Shown here piece after piece: positions 62,219-64,000 of a stretch of DNA of 64,000 nt; the first letter of the stretch is position 1; the number at the start of each line of letters is the position of its first letter. The notes below the pieces were generated by a model. That model was not told the origin of the DNA and did no database searches. It was given only the letters and a program-made list of their open reading frames with translations. The translations under genes were made by a program, and so were the position numbers. Source of the stretch: Spirochaetia bacterium. GTDB taxonomy: Bacteria; Spirochaetota; Spirochaetia; Treponematales; Treponemataceae. The DNA lies in NCBI GenBank assembly GCA_900769975.1, contig CAAGIR010000162.1:1-64000 (forward strand), read 5' to 3'.

Positions 62219-62342
62219 GCCACAAATAGCGTGTAGCACTACTTGTGCGGTTTTGAACCATACTTTCTCGACCGTAAGTCAGTGTTTTAAGTTCAATTAT
62301 TTGCATTACAAAGCTGACGCAAGGGAGCGAAGTGTGTGGGCA
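62219..62342. repeat. GC-richer block in the divergent intergenic region, repeat candidate
   Basis: Between the divergent phosphatase and kinase genes (279 nt) lies a stretch of higher G+C than the rest, holding the short palindrome GTAGCACTAC (62233-62242). It has no coding frame that I believe in. Composition and position resemble the other inserted blocks at 193-373, 16957-17075 and 54226-54338. Confidence 0.35.
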
Positions 62343-62369
62343 AAACTTTTTTTATTGTCAATTCTACAA

Positions 62370-62398
62370 TTGAATTTTGTGCAAATTAATAGTAAAAT
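62370..62398 (+). promoter_or_regulatory. Promoter of the cytidylate-kinase-like gene
   Basis: TTGAAT (62370-62375), a 17-nt spacer and TAAAAT (62393-62398) lie 28 nt before the start at 62427, where AAAGGGA is the ribosome site. Confidence 0.55.
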
Positions 62399-62426
62399 TA
62401 TAAAACATTTTTTAAAGGGATTTTGT

Positions 62427-62984
62427 ATGGATTATAAATTAAATGGAGAATTAAGAATAGCAATAAGCGGAAAATCAGGCTGTGGAAATACAACTGTAAG
62501 CGGTTTACTATCAGAAAAACTTGGAATAAAACTAATCAATTATACTTTCAGACAACTTGCAGCAGAAAAAGGAATGACTCTTGCACAAGTTATAGAAGCG
62601 GCAAAAAATGATGATTCTTATGATAAATATGTGGATAAACATCAGGTTGAACTGGCTCTAAAAGAATCATGTGTTTTAGGAAGCAGACTAGCAATCTGGA
62701 TGTTAAAAGAAGCAGATTTTAAAGTTTATCTTTTTGCTAGCGATGAAACAAGAGCAATGCGTGTTTATAATCGGGAAGGTGGCGATTTACAAAAAATTAA
62801 AGATTTTACAGCAATGCGCGATTCAGAAGACACTTCACGATACAAAACTTTTTATAATATTGATAACAACGATTATTCTTTTGCAGATTTAATTATTGAC
62901 GTGAACACAAAAACACCAGATGAAATAGTTCAAATAATCATCGATAAACTTTTAGAAAAAGAACTTATTTTCCAAAACTCTTAA
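62427..62984 (+). CDS. Cytidylate-kinase-like P-loop kinase with altered Walker A
   Basis: This protein of about 185 residues looks like the (d)CMP kinase group: I-A-I-S-G-K-S-G-C-G-N-T-T near residue 12-23, a middle segment of short helices, and R-A-M-R-V-Y-N-R-E-G-G at the lid region. The Walker A lysine is replaced by Asn (N21) while a Lys sits at position 16, as in deviant Walker A loops. AAAGGGA precedes the start. It probably phosphorylates CMP or dCMP. The true cofactor geometry needs testing. Confidence 0.75.
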   Translation: MDYKLNGELRIAISGKSGCGNTTVSGLLSEKLGIKLINYTFRQLAAEKGMTLAQVIEAAKNDDSYDKYVDKHQVELALKESCVLGSRLAIWMLKEADFKVYLFASDETRAMRVYNREGGDLQKIKDFTAMRDSEDTSRYKTFYNIDNNDYSFADLIIDVNTKTPDEIVQIIIDKLLEKELIFQNS

Positions 62985-63109
62985 AAAACCGTAAAAAGGT
63001 TGAGTAAAAATTATACTAAATACTAAATTATAGTACATAGGTAGACAGAATACGCATTATGACTAGTTTTTAGACGTTATTATTTTTTATTTAGCTGCCT
63101 TTAATAGTT

Positions 63110-63799
63110 TTACATTGATAAAGTTTTAAGGTAATCTTTTTGCTCCGGTGTTATCCTAAAACTTTCACGTGCTTTTTGAATTGCCTTGTTATGAGTCCAT
63201 TTTTCAAGCTGTTTATTTTGAATAAATAGTATGGCTGAATCCCATTGCTTTACAAGTGCTTCTGCAAAAAACCACGCTATCATCATGTTTACGTAATAAT
63301 CTTCACTTCTGATTTGGGCAACTAATTTTAAATAATCTGGTGAAAAACTTTCTGTAAGAAAATATTTTTTTAATAAAAGAATTGCAACTCGTATTGTATA
63401 CGGATGATTGTCCTGCAGCCATTTCTTAATTTTTTGAATGATGATTTCATATTTGTCTGCTTTAAAACAACCAGGACCAATTCCATCGCTTACTGCCCAG
63501 TTTGTAATAAAAGGCAAAAAATTTTCCAGCATAATTATACATTCATCAAAATCTTTAATACTGTTAATAAAAACAACCTGCAGAATATTTTCTTCGTGAT
63601 ATTGATGAGGTAATGATTGCAAAAAGGCGTTAATTTTTTCTTGTGGAATATTTTTTTTAATTTCCTTAATGATTTTTTTGATTTCTGGAGAACGTATTCC
63701 GATTATTGATTCTCGTGGAATGTTTGGAGTTAATTTTGATAAAAAATCACCATATTTTGTATCTTGATGTGAAAATAAAATCTGCTGTATTTCTGTCAT
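63110..63799 (-). CDS. DNA alkylation repair protein, AlkD-like
   Basis: This 229-residue all-helical HEAT-like protein has the segment F-I-T-N-W-A-V-S-D-G, which matches the N-W-D region of AlkD-type glycosylases, and the conserved Arg in Y-T-I-R-V-A-I-L-L-L. Related enzymes remove N3- and N7-alkylated purines from DNA. Length fits the family. The final segment K-A-R-E-S-F-R-I-T-P is also typical. Confidence 0.85.
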   Translation of the reverse strand: MTEIQQILFSHQDTKYGDFLSKLTPNIPRESIIGIRSPEIKKIIKEIKKNIPQEKINAFLQSLPHQYHEENILQVVFINSIKDFDECIIMLENFLPFITNWAVSDGIGPGCFKADKYEIIIQKIKKWLQDNHPYTIRVAILLLKKYFLTESFSPDYLKLVAQIRSEDYYVNMMIAWFFAEALVKQWDSAILFIQNKQLEKWTHNKAIQKARESFRITPEQKDYLKTLSM

Positions 63800-63926
63800 A
63801 TTTATTATTTCCCTATCCTATTTTTTATCATAAAATTTGATTATTGCAGTTCCTATGAGATTCAAAAAAAGTCTCCAACTTTTTTTTATTGTGAGAAAGT
63901 CAAAAATTTCTACTTTTTATTATAGC

Positions 63927-64000
63927 TTATAATTGTGTAAGTTCAAGTGCTTTTTCTTTTACTTTAATAAAAAGTTTTTCGCTGTCATCCTGGTTTTCTG
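63927..64000 (-). CDS. C-terminal fragment of a gene running past the window end
   Basis: On the minus strand an open frame from 64000 ends in TAA at 63927-63929. It encodes about 23 residues including E-K-L-F-I-K-V-K-E-K-A-L-E-L. It is too short to assign to any family. Confidence 0.4.
   Translation of the reverse strand, partial: ENQDDSEKLFIKVKEKALELTQL

Overview
The window is AT-rich chromosomal DNA that most likely comes from a Treponema-like spirochaete living anaerobically, for example in a gut or rumen. The evidence is a P83/100-family antigen gene, spirochaete-style lipoproteins, an Rnf complex together with a 2-oxoacid:ferredoxin oxidoreductase (anaerobic energy metabolism), a PcnB-type nucleotidyltransferase, and many genes with no Shine-Dalgarno site. 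The genus is an inference. I saw no rRNA, tRNA, CRISPR array, prophage or insertion-sequence transposase.

Layout. 1-418 has no gene but holds a GC-richer element bounded by inverted repeats, directly upstream of folC. 419-5871: folC, a lipoprotein gene, thrC and a convergent sstT-like transporter. 6020-12594: a complete rnfCDGEAB operon (Rnf1) followed by a purine permease. 12676-24234: mostly minus-strand genes (leuD, leuC, a small metal/Cys-rich operon with a dehydrogenase, a DUF3298 lipoprotein, rlmN, TPR proteins, rsmD, an ankyrin protein), interrupted by a plus-strand GH31 glycosidase. 24277-27734: the rpsF-ssb-rpsR-rplI-dnaB group behind a clear promoter and a structured leader. 27746-36713: P83/100, a propeller protein, an rRNA/tRNA methyltransferase, a lipase-like hydrolase, pcnB, a P-loop/Asp23 fusion and an RluA synthase.

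36844-43432 is the most unusual part: a tightly packed eight-gene operon made of a DUF212 (divergent PAP2) protein, an unrecognised polytopic protein, and a second, highly diverged Rnf set in the same order C-D-G-E-A-B. This Rnf2 keeps the membrane scaffold and two pairs of [4Fe-4S] motifs. It has lost the RnfG flavin-attachment motif, the membrane Fe-S cysteines of RnfA and RnfE, the RnfC glycine-rich nucleotide site and three of the five RnfB cluster motifs. A GH57-like protein lacking the recognisable catalytic residues follows it.

45601-64000: a ddc-dat pair for 1,3-diaminopropane, a LUD protein, an OmpA protein with a 9-bp repeat, an HD protein, a four-subunit 2-oxoacid:ferredoxin oxidoreductase, a cupin regulator with an acyl-CoA synthetase, a Ugp-type sugar ABC transporter, a HAD phosphatase, a cytidylate-kinase-like protein and an AlkD-type glycosylase. 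Functionally, the oxidoreductase would make reduced ferredoxin, which Rnf1 could oxidise with NAD+ to build an ion gradient. The role of Rnf2 is unknown.
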